DNA from: Polaromonas sp.
Lineage (GTDB): Bacteria > Pseudomonadota > Gammaproteobacteria > Burkholderiales > Burkholderiaceae_C
Direction: 5' to 3'
DNA length: 64,000 nt
Assembly: GCF_029945685.1 (NCBI RefSeq)
Contig: NZ_JAQSDA010000027.1
Location: 186,001 to 250,000, forward strand
The notes below the pieces were generated by a model. That model worked only from the letters and a program-made list of their open reading frames with translations, was not told the origin of the DNA and ran no database searches. The position numbers and the translations under genes are program-made. This document shows, one piece after another, positions 17,973 to 26,332 of this stretch. Position 1 is the stretch's first letter. Every line of letters begins with the position of its first letter.

Positions 17973-18335
17973 TCAGCTGCCGCGGAAAATGAAATACACC
18001 GCTCCCACCATGCACAGCGCCGCCCACAGGTAGTCGAGCTTGAGCGGCTCGTTGAGATAGAAAACCGCGAAGGGCACAAACACCGTCAGGGTGATGACCT
18101 CCTGCATGATCTTGAGCTGCCCGATGCCATACATGGTGAAGCCGATGCGGTTGCCCGGCACCTGCAGCAGGTACTCGAACAGCGCAATGCCCCAGCTCAC
18201 CAGCGCCGCGATATACCAAGGCGAGGTCGCCAGGTTCTTCAGGTGGCCGTACCAGGCGAAGGTCATGAAGACATTGGACAGCAGCAGCAGGCCGATGGCT
18301 TGTGCCGATACCGGAAGGGACTGTAGAAATGGCAT
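17973..18335 (-). CDS. DMT-family small membrane protein (DUF486)
   Basis: 120 residues with four predicted membrane helices, the size of a half drug/metabolite transporter. It contains VFMTFAWYGHLKNL, PGNRIGFTMYGIGQLKIMQE and a final LWAALCMVGAVYFIFR, which match the DUF486 family found in many proteobacteria. Function is unknown. It is a stand-alone gene; 77 bp separate it from the exonuclease gene upstream. Confidence 0.88.
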   Translation of the reverse strand: MPFLQSLPVSAQAIGLLLLSNVFMTFAWYGHLKNLATSPWYIAALVSWGIALFEYLLQVPGNRIGFTMYGIGQLKIMQEVITLTVFVPFAVFYLNEPLKLDYLWAALCMVGAVYFIFRGS

Positions 18336-18412
18336 AAAACTCCGCGCTCAAGCGAGCAAAACCTGCGAATTCAGGCGGCGATCTTATCCGCCGCGCGCTA
18401 CCTGCGTCCGGC

Positions 18413-19066
18413 CTAGGCCCGGGCAATCCAGCGCTGATGGGCGGCGAGTTTTTCCACATCGCGCCAGGACCGGCACTGCCCGGCCATGCGCGGCCAGATG
18501 CGCAGCAGCAGCTCGCACTCGGCCAGCGTGTCGGCCGCCGCCTGGTGCCGGGGCGCGCAGATGATGCCGAAATGGGCCAGCCATTCGTCCAGTGCGCGCG
18601 CCTTCACCTTTTCATGGGTCACGGCGCACAGCTGCTCTATGTCGACCCAGCGGTTCGGCAGCCCGGCGCCCAGGTGCTGCAGGACATGCCGGCCAATCAT
18701 GGCCTGGTCGAACGGAGCGTGAAAGGCCAGCAGCGGCGAGTCGCCGATGAAGTCCGCAAAGGCGCGCAGGGCCTGCTCGGGCGGCACCCCTTCACTCTGG
18801 CGCTGCAACCCGATGCCGTGCAGCAGGATGTTGTCTTTCGCTGAGGCCACGGAAGACTGGCGCAGCACCACCTCGAAGCTGTCGCCCGGCAGGATGCTCA
18901 AGCGTCTGGCCTCCCAGTCCACCTGTACGGCAATCGCGGCAATCGCCAGCAACTGGTCGCGCTGCGGATCCAGCCCGCTGGTCTCCACATCGAGCACCAC
19001 CCAGCGCGCTTCATCCGCGCCGGCCAGCGCGGCGAAAGGCTTTTTCAGCCAGTCCGCCCAGCTCAT
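18413..19066 (-). CDS. 3'-5' exonuclease, DnaQ/PolC-epsilon-like
   Basis: 217 residues of the DEDDh exonuclease fold. Exo I is VVLDVETSGLDPQRDQLLAI (Asp and Glu ligands near residue 25). Exo II is LLAFHAPFDQAMIGRHVLQ, and the last motif is APRHQAAADTLAECELL (His and Asp). It overlaps the upstream CBS/DUF294 gene by 4 bp (ATGA). That pairing recurs in proteobacteria, often next to acetate symporters, suggesting a shared signalling role rather than DNA replication proofreading. No symporter is in the window. Confidence 0.9.
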   Translation of the reverse strand: MSWADWLKKPFAALAGADEARWVVLDVETSGLDPQRDQLLAIAAIAVQVDWEARRLSILPGDSFEVVLRQSSVASAKDNILLHGIGLQRQSEGVPPEQALRAFADFIGDSPLLAFHAPFDQAMIGRHVLQHLGAGLPNRWVDIEQLCAVTHEKVKARALDEWLAHFGIICAPRHQAAADTLAECELLLRIWPRMAGQCRSWRDVEKLAAHQRWIARA

Positions 19067-20976
19067 CGCTCGTAGTCCAGTTGCAGGCGCTGCTGCAGCG
19101 AGCGCGCCACGCGAAACGACTCGCGCAGGATGCGCCTGTCGATGTCGTTCAGGCGGTCGACTTTGAGTTGATTCGGCCGCTGCGGCGAGGCCGTGCCTTC
19201 GAGCTGCACACGCAGCCGCAGGGTCTGCAAAAATTCGAAGCCGCTGACCCAGGCCTGGTATTCGGAAGGGGCCAGCCCCAGCAGCAAACCAACAGAGTCC
19301 AGCCGTTCCCGGGTGTTGGTGGCCGTCACGCCGCGGCTGAGCGAATAGATGCGGGCGACATCGACAAAAATCGCGGCACCCTGCAGCTTGAGGTCGATCA
19401 TGCCGCCGTCGTCCACCGCAATGCTGCCGGTCCAGTTCAGCGGCGGGCTGTGCATCAGCGCATTGGTCGCCAGTTGCTTGATGAAGCGCGGCGCGCGCCG
19501 CGCCGCCTCGCTGATCTCCTGGCGCAGGCCGTCGGCCAGGCGCGCATCGCCGGCCAGCGGCCGGAAGTCGAAGTAAATGCTCGCATTGAGCAAATCCTCG
19601 GGCGCCCCGTGTTCTATCCAGTGCGCAAAACGCTCACGCCACTGATGCAGGGTCAGGCAGCAGGCCGGCTCGCCGGCCATGATGCCGCCGTGGCACAGCG
19701 GGTAGCCGCAGGCGTCGAGTGCCACATTGACATCACGGGCAAAACGCAGCGCGGCTTCGCGCTGGGCCGGCGTCGTGTCATCGGGCAGGATCAGCGCGTT
19801 GTCCTGGTCGGTCGCAATGGTTTGCTCGCTGCGCCCTTCCGAGCCCAGCGCCAGCCAGCACAGGCGGCTCAGGTCGATACCGTGCTCCCCGGCCTTGATC
19901 TCCAGCAGGCGCAAGGTGAGCACGTCGTTGAGGTGGCTGATCAGCGCCGTGAGCTGGCGCGCATGCACCCCCTGGCCCAGCAGGCTGTGCGCAAAACGCC
20001 GTATGTCCTGCGCCACGATCTTGAGCATCTCCACATCGGCGGCAGAACGGATCGAGGTGCTGACCTGCTTGAGGCTCAGGCGCTGCATGGCAAACAGGTC
20101 GCGTTCCGACACCATGCCCACGGCCACACCGCCGCGCGTGACCGGCACATGGCGGATGCCGTGTTTGCTCATCAGGAGGGCCGCGTCCAGCGCCGTGTGT
20201 TCGTGGCTCAGGCTCAGCACCGGCTGCACCATGGCCTGCGCGATCGGCGCGTCCAGTGGCAACGCCGCCAACGTGACCCGGCCCAGGATGTCATACCGCG
20301 TGAGAATGCCCAGCGGCCGGCCGCCCTCGTCGGTCACCAGCATGGAGCCGATGCGTTGCTGGTGCATGCGGGTGAGCGCATCGCGCAGTGGCGTGTCGGG
20401 CCGACAGCTCACCGGCGCCTGGCGCGCGACGTCACCCAGCGGTGTCTCCAGCGACTGCTCGGCCAGCGCCTGCGAGGCATAAGCCACCTGCAGGGCGCGC
20501 CGCGACAGGTCCAGAAACTTCAGGATGCGCCGGTTCACGAAGTCGGCAAACGGCGGGCTCTTCACCGCCAGCGCATGCATCGACTCCAGCGGCAGGGCCA
20601 GCACAAAGGTGTCGGCCACGGCGCGGTAAGACGCCGTCACCGCACGCTGCGCCAGCGCCGCGCTGACAGGAAACAGCTCGCCAGGTTCGTAGTGAAAAGC
20701 GCCGCCCGACAGCTCGGCCAGTCCGCGCTCGCCTATCACCGCGCCCTGGCGTATGAAAAACAGTTCCGTGACCGGCCCGCTGTCGGGATCGATCAGGATC
20801 TCCTCCGGGGCGAAGTAGTTTTGCCGGGCATGGCTCAGGAAGAAGTCCACGTCGCCAGCCTGCATCTGCGCAAACGGCGGATGCCGCATCAGTTCCTGGC
20901 GCAAATTGGCCAGCAGGCTGCTGGACGGACTCAGGTCGGCGTTGAGCAGGGAAAGAGGCTGTTCTGCATCCGTCAC
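19063..20976 (-). CDS. Cyclic-nucleotide-binding / CBS-pair / DUF294 nucleotidyltransferase-like protein
   Basis: 637 residues in four parts: a cNMP-binding-like beta-barrel (about 25-140, with LFFIRQGAVIGERG), a pair of CBS domains (about 175-300, MLVTDEGGRPLGILTRYDIL and HVPVTRGGVAVGMVSERDLF), the DUF294 nucleotidyltransferase-like core (about 330-470, with GSEGRSEQTIATDQDNALI carrying the GS-x10-D-x-D metal pattern), and a helical DUF294_C tail. It resembles PII-uridylyltransferase-type enzymes fused to nucleotide sensors. The role is probably regulatory, but no target is established. It is coupled to the exonuclease gene. Confidence 0.9.
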   Translation of the reverse strand: MTDAEQPLSLLNADLSPSSSLLANLRQELMRHPPFAQMQAGDVDFFLSHARQNYFAPEEILIDPDSGPVTELFFIRQGAVIGERGLAELSGGAFHYEPGELFPVSAALAQRAVTASYRAVADTFVLALPLESMHALAVKSPPFADFVNRRILKFLDLSRRALQVAYASQALAEQSLETPLGDVARQAPVSCRPDTPLRDALTRMHQQRIGSMLVTDEGGRPLGILTRYDILGRVTLAALPLDAPIAQAMVQPVLSLSHEHTALDAALLMSKHGIRHVPVTRGGVAVGMVSERDLFAMQRLSLKQVSTSIRSAADVEMLKIVAQDIRRFAHSLLGQGVHARQLTALISHLNDVLTLRLLEIKAGEHGIDLSRLCWLALGSEGRSEQTIATDQDNALILPDDTTPAQREAALRFARDVNVALDACGYPLCHGGIMAGEPACCLTLHQWRERFAHWIEHGAPEDLLNASIYFDFRPLAGDARLADGLRQEISEAARRAPRFIKQLATNALMHSPPLNWTGSIAVDDGGMIDLKLQGAAIFVDVARIYSLSRGVTATNTRERLDSVGLLLGLAPSEYQAWVSGFEFLQTLRLRVQLEGTASPQRPNQLKVDRLNDIDRRILRESFRVARSLQQRLQLDYER

Positions 20977-21188
20977 GGTCGTCTCCTGATATTTTGAAAA
21001 CCATTATCCGGGAAGGACTTGCTGTTGTGCTGATGCAGCGCAAACAGGGTTACCGGTGTGCACCCAATCCCACCCCCGCCCGTTCGGGCTGAGTCTGGCC
21101 TGTCCTGAGCTTGTCGAAGGGCGAAGCCTGTGCAAGCTTGAACAGGGTTGGCGCTTCCAACAAGCCGGGGATTGCCCGGCGGCAACTC

Positions 21189-21218
21189 ACTTTTCTTTTG
21201 CGTCGCCAAAAGAAAAGT
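21189..21218. repeat. Perfect 12-bp hairpin of family C
   Basis: ACTTTTCTTTTG, six-base loop CGTCGC, CAAAAGAAAAGT. It stands out as AT-rich in a GC-rich setting and is followed by a partial second copy, AAGCAAAAGAAAAGG. Confidence 0.9.
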
Positions 21219-21413
21219 AAGCAAAAGAAAAGGCGACCCGATGGTCTGGGTCCCTCCGCTTCGCTGCGGGCAACCTGCGGTGCTCACCGAAAGCGGGGCC
21301 GAGCTCGAACTCGCCTTCGGCTCAGACAATCGCTCGTCCTGATCCGCTTTCGGCTTCGCTCCTCGGCCCAGCCCGACGGGTGGGGGGGCAAATGCGGGTT
21401 CGGGTTCGGGGAG

Positions 21414-21440
21414 ACGATGACGCGCTTTGCGCGTCATCGT
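21414..21440. repeat. Perfect 12-bp hairpin with TTT loop
   Basis: ACGATGACGCGC, TTT, GCGCGTCATCGT. It lacks a following T run, so it is not a standard terminator. It could be a REP-like or transcript-stabilising stem. Confidence 0.88.
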
Positions 21441-21610
21441 CGGAGTAGGGGACCGTCATGTTTGCACGCAAGAGCAGCACACGCGGCCAAATGAAGCTCC
21501 CCGCCATCGCCCAGCGGGGCGAGGGAGGGGCGGGGGAGGGAGTGGGGAGTCCGTCCTACTGTCCAAGGCAGCCAGCAGACGCAGCGTGACGCTTGATAAA
21601 AAAAAAGACC

Positions 21611-23710
21611 CTAGAAACTCGCCTGCAACCCCACCTTCAAACTGCGCCCCGGCAACGGCGCTTTCGGAAACGCGGTGCTGGTCAACACCGAACTCGCGCT
21701 GTAGGCCAGCCTGTCGGTGAGGTTGTCCAGGCGTGCATACCAGAGCAGCGTCGCGGCACCGGCCTTGACCCGGTAGGACGCGGCGGCGTTCCACAGCGTA
21801 TAGGCGGCCGTGGCGCCGACCGGCGGTGCCGGCACGCGCTTTTGCGCGGCGTTGTGATCGAACCCGATGCTGGTGCCCCAGGGTCCGCTGGTCCACAGCA
21901 GCGAGGCGCCCACACGCCAGGGTGCGATGCGCGGCAGTGGCTGGCCGTTGCTGAGCTTGGTGGCGCGCACCACGTCGCCGCGCAACGCCAGGTCCACCTG
22001 CGAGGCGCCTTCCAGCAGGCGGATGTTGCCGCTGGCCTCGATGCCGGTGAAACGTGCGCGCACCTGTTCGTAACGGAATTCGGCCAGCGGCTTGAACTCG
22101 GCACCCGTCGCGGTGAAGCCCGGGTTGCCGGCGTCTTCCACCGGATTGACCACGCCATCTTCCGCATTGCGCCTGACGCCAGCCGTCTGGTTCAGCGCGA
22201 TGTAGTTCCTGAAGCGGCTCACATAGCTGTTGACCTTGAAGCTGTGCCCGCCCGACTTCCAGGCCGCGCCCAGGTCGAGGTTGCCCGACTGTTCTTTCGC
22301 AAGGTTTGCATTGCCCACTTCATAGGCGGCCGTGGCAATGTGCGGGCCGTCGGCAAACAGCTCGTAATCCTTGGGGGCTCGCTCGGTGTAGGCGATGTTG
22401 CTGGTCAACTGCCAACCGGGTGCGGCGTTCCACAAGGCGCCCAGCGCGTAGCTGCCGGGCTTGAAGTCCTTGCTCGCCGGTGTGAAACGCGCCACCCGCG
22501 GGTTGCCGAAGGACTCGACCCGGACCGACTCCAGCCGCCCGCCCAGGCTCAGCTTGCCCCAGTCCGTGCCCAGTTCCTCATAGGCAAACAGCGCCGACTG
22601 CGACGTCTTGCTGTAGGGCGCAAAGGCTTCGGCGCCGTCGGCGGAAAAGCGGTTGGACTCGGTCTGGAAACCCAGCATGCCGTCGAGCTTGCCGAGCTTC
22701 GCATGGCGCGCTTCCAGCCGGAAGTCGCTACCCTTGTTCTTGAAGACGGTGCCGGCGGTTGTGCCCTCGAACTCGGTGTGGCCGTAGTCGGTCTGGCCGT
22801 ACTGACCCTTGATGCTCTGGAAAGGCCCGCCCAGGTTGCGCACTTCGCCTTCGATCGCATAACGGTCCGACTTCATGCCGATGGTCACCTCGTCTTCGGC
22901 CACCGTGCCGTAGGTGCTGCGGTAGTTGCTGGCCGAGGCGCCCAGGTAGCCGTTGTCGAAAAACACCGAGCCACCGACCGCCCCGCCACTGACCTCGCTG
23001 GCCGAGTTGCAGATGCGCCGCGAGGTGGTGGTGACGCCGGCCTTGATGCAATTGAGATCGCGAGCTACTTTCACATCGCTGGTGCGGCGATCGAAGGCGT
23101 CCACGTGCAGGCTGTAGCGGTGGTTGCCGCCTTCCAGCAGCACACCCTTGCCGCGCTCCGAGTTGCCGCTGGCCAGGCCCAGGTCGGCCTTGCCGCTGAT
23201 CCCGCCCTTCTCGTCAAACTGCGGCTCGCGCGGGATGCGGTTGTCGATCACGTTGACTACACCGCCGACAGCACTGCCGCCGTACAGCAGGGCGCCGGGG
23301 CCGCGCAGCACCTCGATGCGTTCGATGCTGATCGGGTCGGCCGTCACCGCGTGGTCGTAACTCAGGCTGGACGCATCGAGCGAACCGCCGCCGTTGGACA
23401 GGATGCGGATGCGGTCGCCGTCCAGCCCGCGAATGACGGGCCGGCTCGCGTTTGGGCCGAAGTAGGTGCTGCTGACGCCAGGCGTGCCGTCCAGCGTTTC
23501 ACCCAGCGTGGTTTTGGAGCGCAGCAGCAGGCCGGCGCCCGAATACTGCGTGGCGGGGGTGATCAGGTCCGTCGCACCCAGCGGGTTGCCGGTGACGGTA
23601 ATTTCTTTCAGCGTGGGGGCAAGGGCCTGCGCCTGGGCTGGCGCGCCGGCCAGGGCGAGCAGGGACAGCGCGGCCGTGCCGATGGCAGGGCGGGGAAATG
23701 GTTTCTTCAT
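21611..23710 (-). CDS. TonB-dependent outer-membrane receptor, predicted zinc receptor (ZnuD-like)
   Basis: 699 residues from ATG 23710. The signal peptide MKKPFPRPAIGTAALSLLAL ends near APAQAQA. A TonB-box-like KEITVTGNPLG follows. The plug domain contains RPVIRGLDGDRIRILSNGGG and IERIEVLRGPGALLYGGSAV, and the barrel ends LPGRSLKVGLQASF with a terminal Phe. A Cys pair lies in the loop starting VARDLNCIKAG (the second Cys is in RRICNSASE). It is the last gene of the Zur-headed operon, so zinc or a zinc chelate is the predicted substrate. Copper, cobalt or a siderophore remain possible. The gap from the His-rich gene is 77 bp. Confidence 0.9.
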   Translation of the reverse strand: MKKPFPRPAIGTAALSLLALAGAPAQAQALAPTLKEITVTGNPLGATDLITPATQYSGAGLLLRSKTTLGETLDGTPGVSSTYFGPNASRPVIRGLDGDRIRILSNGGGSLDASSLSYDHAVTADPISIERIEVLRGPGALLYGGSAVGGVVNVIDNRIPREPQFDEKGGISGKADLGLASGNSERGKGVLLEGGNHRYSLHVDAFDRRTSDVKVARDLNCIKAGVTTTSRRICNSASEVSGGAVGGSVFFDNGYLGASASNYRSTYGTVAEDEVTIGMKSDRYAIEGEVRNLGGPFQSIKGQYGQTDYGHTEFEGTTAGTVFKNKGSDFRLEARHAKLGKLDGMLGFQTESNRFSADGAEAFAPYSKTSQSALFAYEELGTDWGKLSLGGRLESVRVESFGNPRVARFTPASKDFKPGSYALGALWNAAPGWQLTSNIAYTERAPKDYELFADGPHIATAAYEVGNANLAKEQSGNLDLGAAWKSGGHSFKVNSYVSRFRNYIALNQTAGVRRNAEDGVVNPVEDAGNPGFTATGAEFKPLAEFRYEQVRARFTGIEASGNIRLLEGASQVDLALRGDVVRATKLSNGQPLPRIAPWRVGASLLWTSGPWGTSIGFDHNAAQKRVPAPPVGATAAYTLWNAAASYRVKAGAATLLWYARLDNLTDRLAYSASSVLTSTAFPKAPLPGRSLKVGLQASF

Positions 23711-23787
23711 GGGGACTCGTTGAATCGGAGGACGGAAACGCCATGCAGCTGCCGGCAGGCATTGCATGGGACTTCGGGGAAAGGGAT

Positions 23788-24195
23788 TCAGCGAGTCAGG
23801 GGCGGGCCGCGCGCTTCGAAAAGCGCAGCCCAACGGGCGAGGACTTCGCCCTCCAGAAAGTGAAAGACAAACGGCAAAAGCGCCAGAGGCAGCACCAGCA
23901 GGGCCTGCGCGGGCAGCGCCTGGCTGTGGCAAAGCTGGTCGAAAACGCGGCAATCGGAATCATTGCCATGGGCCGAGAACAGGTCGTCCAGCCAGCCGTG
24001 GCCGTGCGCATGGTCGCCTGTTGGTGCTGCCTGGGTTTGCGTCTGCGTCTGCGTCGGCTTTTGCGTCTGCTCAGCCTGCGGGTGCCCGCCCGCTCCATGG
24101 ACCACGCCGTGCATCAGGCCCAACACCGGCGCAAGCAGCAGCACCAGGGCCAGATAACCCCAGGCCGCCCGCCAAGCCATGCGCCGCAAAAGCAT
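23788..24195 (-). CDS. His-rich small membrane protein of the zinc operon (DUF2946-like)
   Basis: 135 residues. A membrane helix at about 12-32 (GYLALVLLLAPVLGLMHGVV) is followed by a periplasmic Gln/Thr/His-rich stretch with QTQTQTQ repeats and GDHAHGHG, then a Cys pair spaced DCRVFDQLC. A second helix (about 93-112) precedes a charged tail. Residue content suggests metal binding. The C-x2-FD-x2-C arrangement resembles DUF2946 proteins near metal uptake genes; I hold that assignment loosely. It starts 6 bp after the DUF3299 gene ends. Confidence 0.7.
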   Translation of the reverse strand: MLLRRMAWRAAWGYLALVLLLAPVLGLMHGVVHGAGGHPQAEQTQKPTQTQTQTQAAPTGDHAHGHGWLDDLFSAHGNDSDCRVFDQLCHSQALPAQALLVLPLALLPFVFHFLEGEVLARWAALFEARGPPLTR

Positions 24196-24201
24196 GGGCG
24201 G

Positions 24202-24786
24202 TTACTTCACCGTCACCGCATCGTTGATGCGGTAATACAGGCCGTAGGAGTCGTCATGCAGCACCTGCAGGCGGCCTTCCACCACCACCACCTCCATGCT
24301 GTATTCCACCGGGGTTCGGGTCTTGACCTCGACCATGCTTTCCGGCCCCCCGGGCAGGCAGAAGGAGCAGGTCAGCGGCACCGACGAGAGCAGGAAGTGG
24401 CGCTGCTTTTTGCCCGGCTCCAGCGGCATCATGAAACCCTGGATACGCTGGGTCTTGCCGTTCATGCCGAGCTGGCCTTCATTGAACACCGGCAGGATGC
24501 GGTTCTTCTCGTTTTTGGTTTTCACGTCGGTCAGAACCGACCAGGGCACCACGTCGGCGCGCGGAGCCAGCGGCGCAAACGGGCTGTTGGCTCCGTGCAC
24601 ACCGGCGCCCTGCCCGGCCGGCAGATCGATGCTGCCCAACGGTGCAGGCGCCGCCTTGCCAGCTGCGGGCTTGCCGCTACCGGCGGGCAGGGGCGAGCTC
24701 AGCTGCGCATGAACGCCGGCGGCGGCCAGCATCAGGGCCAGCAACAAGGGCGAAGTCCTGAAAGCGGTGGGAGCAGTGGTTTTCAT
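24202..24786 (-). CDS. Exported DUF3299 protein of the zinc operon
   Basis: 194 residues with a clear signal peptide (LLLALMLAAAGVHAQ). The mature part has VVPWSVLTDVKTK, then IQGFMMPLEPGKKQRHFLLS and the CSFCLPGGPESMVEVKT motif, which are hallmarks of DUF3299. In Pseudomonas aeruginosa a DUF3299 gene lies with an FtsX-like permease and ATPase in a zinc-starvation-induced cluster (PA4063-PA4066, from memory), matching the arrangement here. The paired cysteines may bind zinc or form a disulfide. The biochemical role is unknown. Confidence 0.85.
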   Translation of the reverse strand: MKTTAPTAFRTSPLLLALMLAAAGVHAQLSSPLPAGSGKPAAGKAAPAPLGSIDLPAGQGAGVHGANSPFAPLAPRADVVPWSVLTDVKTKNEKNRILPVFNEGQLGMNGKTQRIQGFMMPLEPGKKQRHFLLSSVPLTCSFCLPGGPESMVEVKTRTPVEYSMEVVVVEGRLQVLHDDSYGLYYRINDAVTVK

Positions 24787-24820
24787 GGGTTCTCCAGAAA
24801 CGGTGCGGTGGGGCGGTGCA

Positions 24821-25081
24821 TCAATGCGCGTGTTTCATGCCGCAGTATTTTCCCACCGCCAGCCCTTTGCAGGAAGCCTGCAGCTCTTTCATGCAGACGT
24901 CTTCCTTTTTGCCCGACTCCAGGCATCTGGCGGCGGCCTCGTGCGCGGCGGCCATGGCGCGGTGGCGCTGCACGTCCTCTTTGGTTTCCTTGTCGCTGTG
25001 CTGCGCATGCGCTACTGAAAACGTAGCTGCCAGCGCAAGTGCAGCAAGGGCTGGAAGCATTTTTGACATCAACTTTTTCAT
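24821..25081 (-). CDS. Small exported Cys/His-rich protein, signal peptide encoded by a family B repeat
   Basis: 86 residues. The signal peptide (MKKLMSKMLPALAALALAAT...AHAQ) is followed by a mature domain of about 60 residues with four cysteines (ARCLESGKKEDVC and SCKGLAVGKYC) and terminal histidines GMKHAH. It reads like a small periplasmic metal-binding protein. The ATG at 25081 has an AAGGTG site upstream. The signal-peptide codons match a family B repeat in sequence and spacing. It lies between the permease gene (4 bp upstream) and the DUF3299 gene. I know no named family. Confidence 0.75.
   Translation of the reverse strand: MKKLMSKMLPALAALALAATFSVAHAQHSDKETKEDVQRHRAMAAAHEAAARCLESGKKEDVCMKELQASCKGLAVGKYCGMKHAH
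25011..25068 (-). repeat. Dispersed repeat family B, copy 3 (signal-peptide coding)
   Basis: Minus strand: GCTTCCAGCCCTT, seven bases, TTGCGC, two bases, GCAGCTACGTTTTCAGTAGC. The spacing is identical to the intergenic copies. It encodes residues about 5-24 of the small Cys-rich protein. Confidence 0.8.
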
Positions 25082-25085
25082 GAAT

Positions 25086-26288
25086 TCACCTTGATTGAAG
25101 CAGTTCAGACACATCAGCCCGGTAAGCCTCGTACGCGGGCAACAGCGCCGACAGCAGCGCCACACCCACGGCCAGCCCCGGGACACTCCACAACCCGGCC
25201 GGCCACGAGAGCCCGCCGATCAACACCGATTTATCCAGTTGCAGAAACCAGGCCAGCGCCGCCATCAGTTCCTGCCCCGCCAGCACGCCGATCAGCGTGG
25301 CCAGCAGCGCCAGCCACAGCGCCTCGCACAGCAGCAGGGCCGATACCTTGCGCGGCGGCGCACCCAGCAAACGCAGCAGCGCCAGGTCGGCCCGGCGCTC
25401 GCGCACGGCGCTCCACAGCGCGATGAAAACGCTCAGGCCCGCCGTCATCAGCAAGACCCCCGCCAGCGCGCGCAACACATCGGTGCCCACGCCGATCATG
25501 CCCAGCAGCCGCGTGATCTCCAGCGCGGGCGCGGCGGCCTGCATCTCCGTGGTGGTGTTGACAAAACGCGGGAAGGTCACTGCCGCCAGCGGCGTGCGGT
25601 ACCGGATCAGCGCCAGCGTGACTTCGCGCTCTTCTTCCATCACCCTGCGGTCTTCGGCGTCCAGCGCCGCGGGGTCTTCGTGGACCTGCCAGACAGAATC
25701 CAGCGTCGTCAGCACCAGCCGGTCCAGCACCGATCCGTTGGCGGCCAACACGCCGCTGACCACATACGGTGTCTGGCCGTGGCTGTCACCGCTTCCTCCC
25801 AGGCCGTGGCTGCCGGCGAAGCGGTCGCCCACCTTCAGCCCGGTTTGTTTTGCCACCTGTGCACCCAGCACCGCCTGCATGGGCGCCGTCCAGACGCTGC
25901 CCTGCGCAAACTCTGCCTTGTAATGCGTCAGGTAGTCCGGCGTGGTGCCCACAATCCGAAAACCGCGCAAGCTGTCACCCAGGCTGATCGGAATCAGCTG
26001 GGCCACCTGCGGGTGTTGTTCGAGTTCCTTCACCGCCGCCAGCGGCACGTTGCCGGTCGGCGCGTCGATGTGGAACACGCCCGACAGAATCAGCTGCATC
26101 GGGCTGCCCTTGGCGCCTACCACCACGTCGATGCCGGCCAGGTCGCGCTCGAAGGCCTGGTCGATCTGGTGGCTGGCCAGCAGCACAAAACTCAGCGACC
26201 CCAGGCCCAGACTCAGCAACAGCACATTGAGCCCGGCCGACAGCGGCCGGGACCATAAAAACCGCCAGGCAAATGCTATGGTATTCAT
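25086..26288 (-). CDS. ABC transporter permease, FtsX/MacB type, of the zinc operon
   Basis: 400 residues with an N-terminal helix, a long periplasmic domain (about 50-260) and three C-terminal helices, the FtsX-family layout. The N-terminus reads WRFLWSRPLSAGLNVLLLSL and the permease core reads ALAGVLLMTAGLSVFIALWS and RRADLALLRLLGAPPRKV. LolCE/MacB-type permeases usually move lipoproteins or peptides by mechanotransmission rather than importing ions. Its zinc role is inferred from the operon. The ATG overlaps the ATPase stop (ATGA), and that junction lies inside a family B repeat. Confidence 0.88.
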   Translation of the reverse strand: MNTIAFAWRFLWSRPLSAGLNVLLLSLGLGSLSFVLLASHQIDQAFERDLAGIDVVVGAKGSPMQLILSGVFHIDAPTGNVPLAAVKELEQHPQVAQLIPISLGDSLRGFRIVGTTPDYLTHYKAEFAQGSVWTAPMQAVLGAQVAKQTGLKVGDRFAGSHGLGGSGDSHGQTPYVVSGVLAANGSVLDRLVLTTLDSVWQVHEDPAALDAEDRRVMEEEREVTLALIRYRTPLAAVTFPRFVNTTTEMQAAAPALEITRLLGMIGVGTDVLRALAGVLLMTAGLSVFIALWSAVRERRADLALLRLLGAPPRKVSALLLCEALWLALLATLIGVLAGQELMAALAWFLQLDKSVLIGGLSWPAGLWSVPGLAVGVALLSALLPAYEAYRADVSELLQSR

Positions 26289-26332
26289 AGCTGTTCTCGC
26301 CCGAGGAACAAGGGCTGGAAGCCGATTTGATC
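26275..26332 (-). repeat. Dispersed repeat family B, copy 4 (ATPase/permease junction)
   Basis: Minus strand: AAATCGGCTTCCAGCCCTT, seven bases, GGGCGA, two bases, ACAGCTATGAATACCATAGC. It supplies the ATPase C-terminus, its TGA and the permease ATG. Confidence 0.85.

Larger units (their letters stand above)
20977..21610. repeat. Non-coding, repeat-rich interval (family C)
   Basis: 634 bp with no supportable gene. In order it holds GCCCGTTCGGGCTGAG followed by TGTCCTGAGCTTGTCGAAGG (a TTCGACAGGCTCAG-type repeat common in many bacteria); the hairpin at 21189-21218; a second AAGCAAAAGAAAAGGCGACCC segment; alternating CTTCGCT/GCCTTCGGCT-like units to about 21360; and the hairpin at 21414-21440. 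Several short frames cross it but none looks like protein. Confidence 0.8.

Noticed and set aside
19081..20997. A 638-codon plus-strand frame opposite the CBS/DUF294 gene
   Set aside because: Same cause: third-position GC bias keeps the antisense frame open. No recognisable domain.
21593..23863. A 756-codon plus-strand frame opposite the TonB receptor gene
   Set aside because: The minus strand has signal peptide, plug and barrel features. The plus frame is Gly/Ala/Val/Arg filler.
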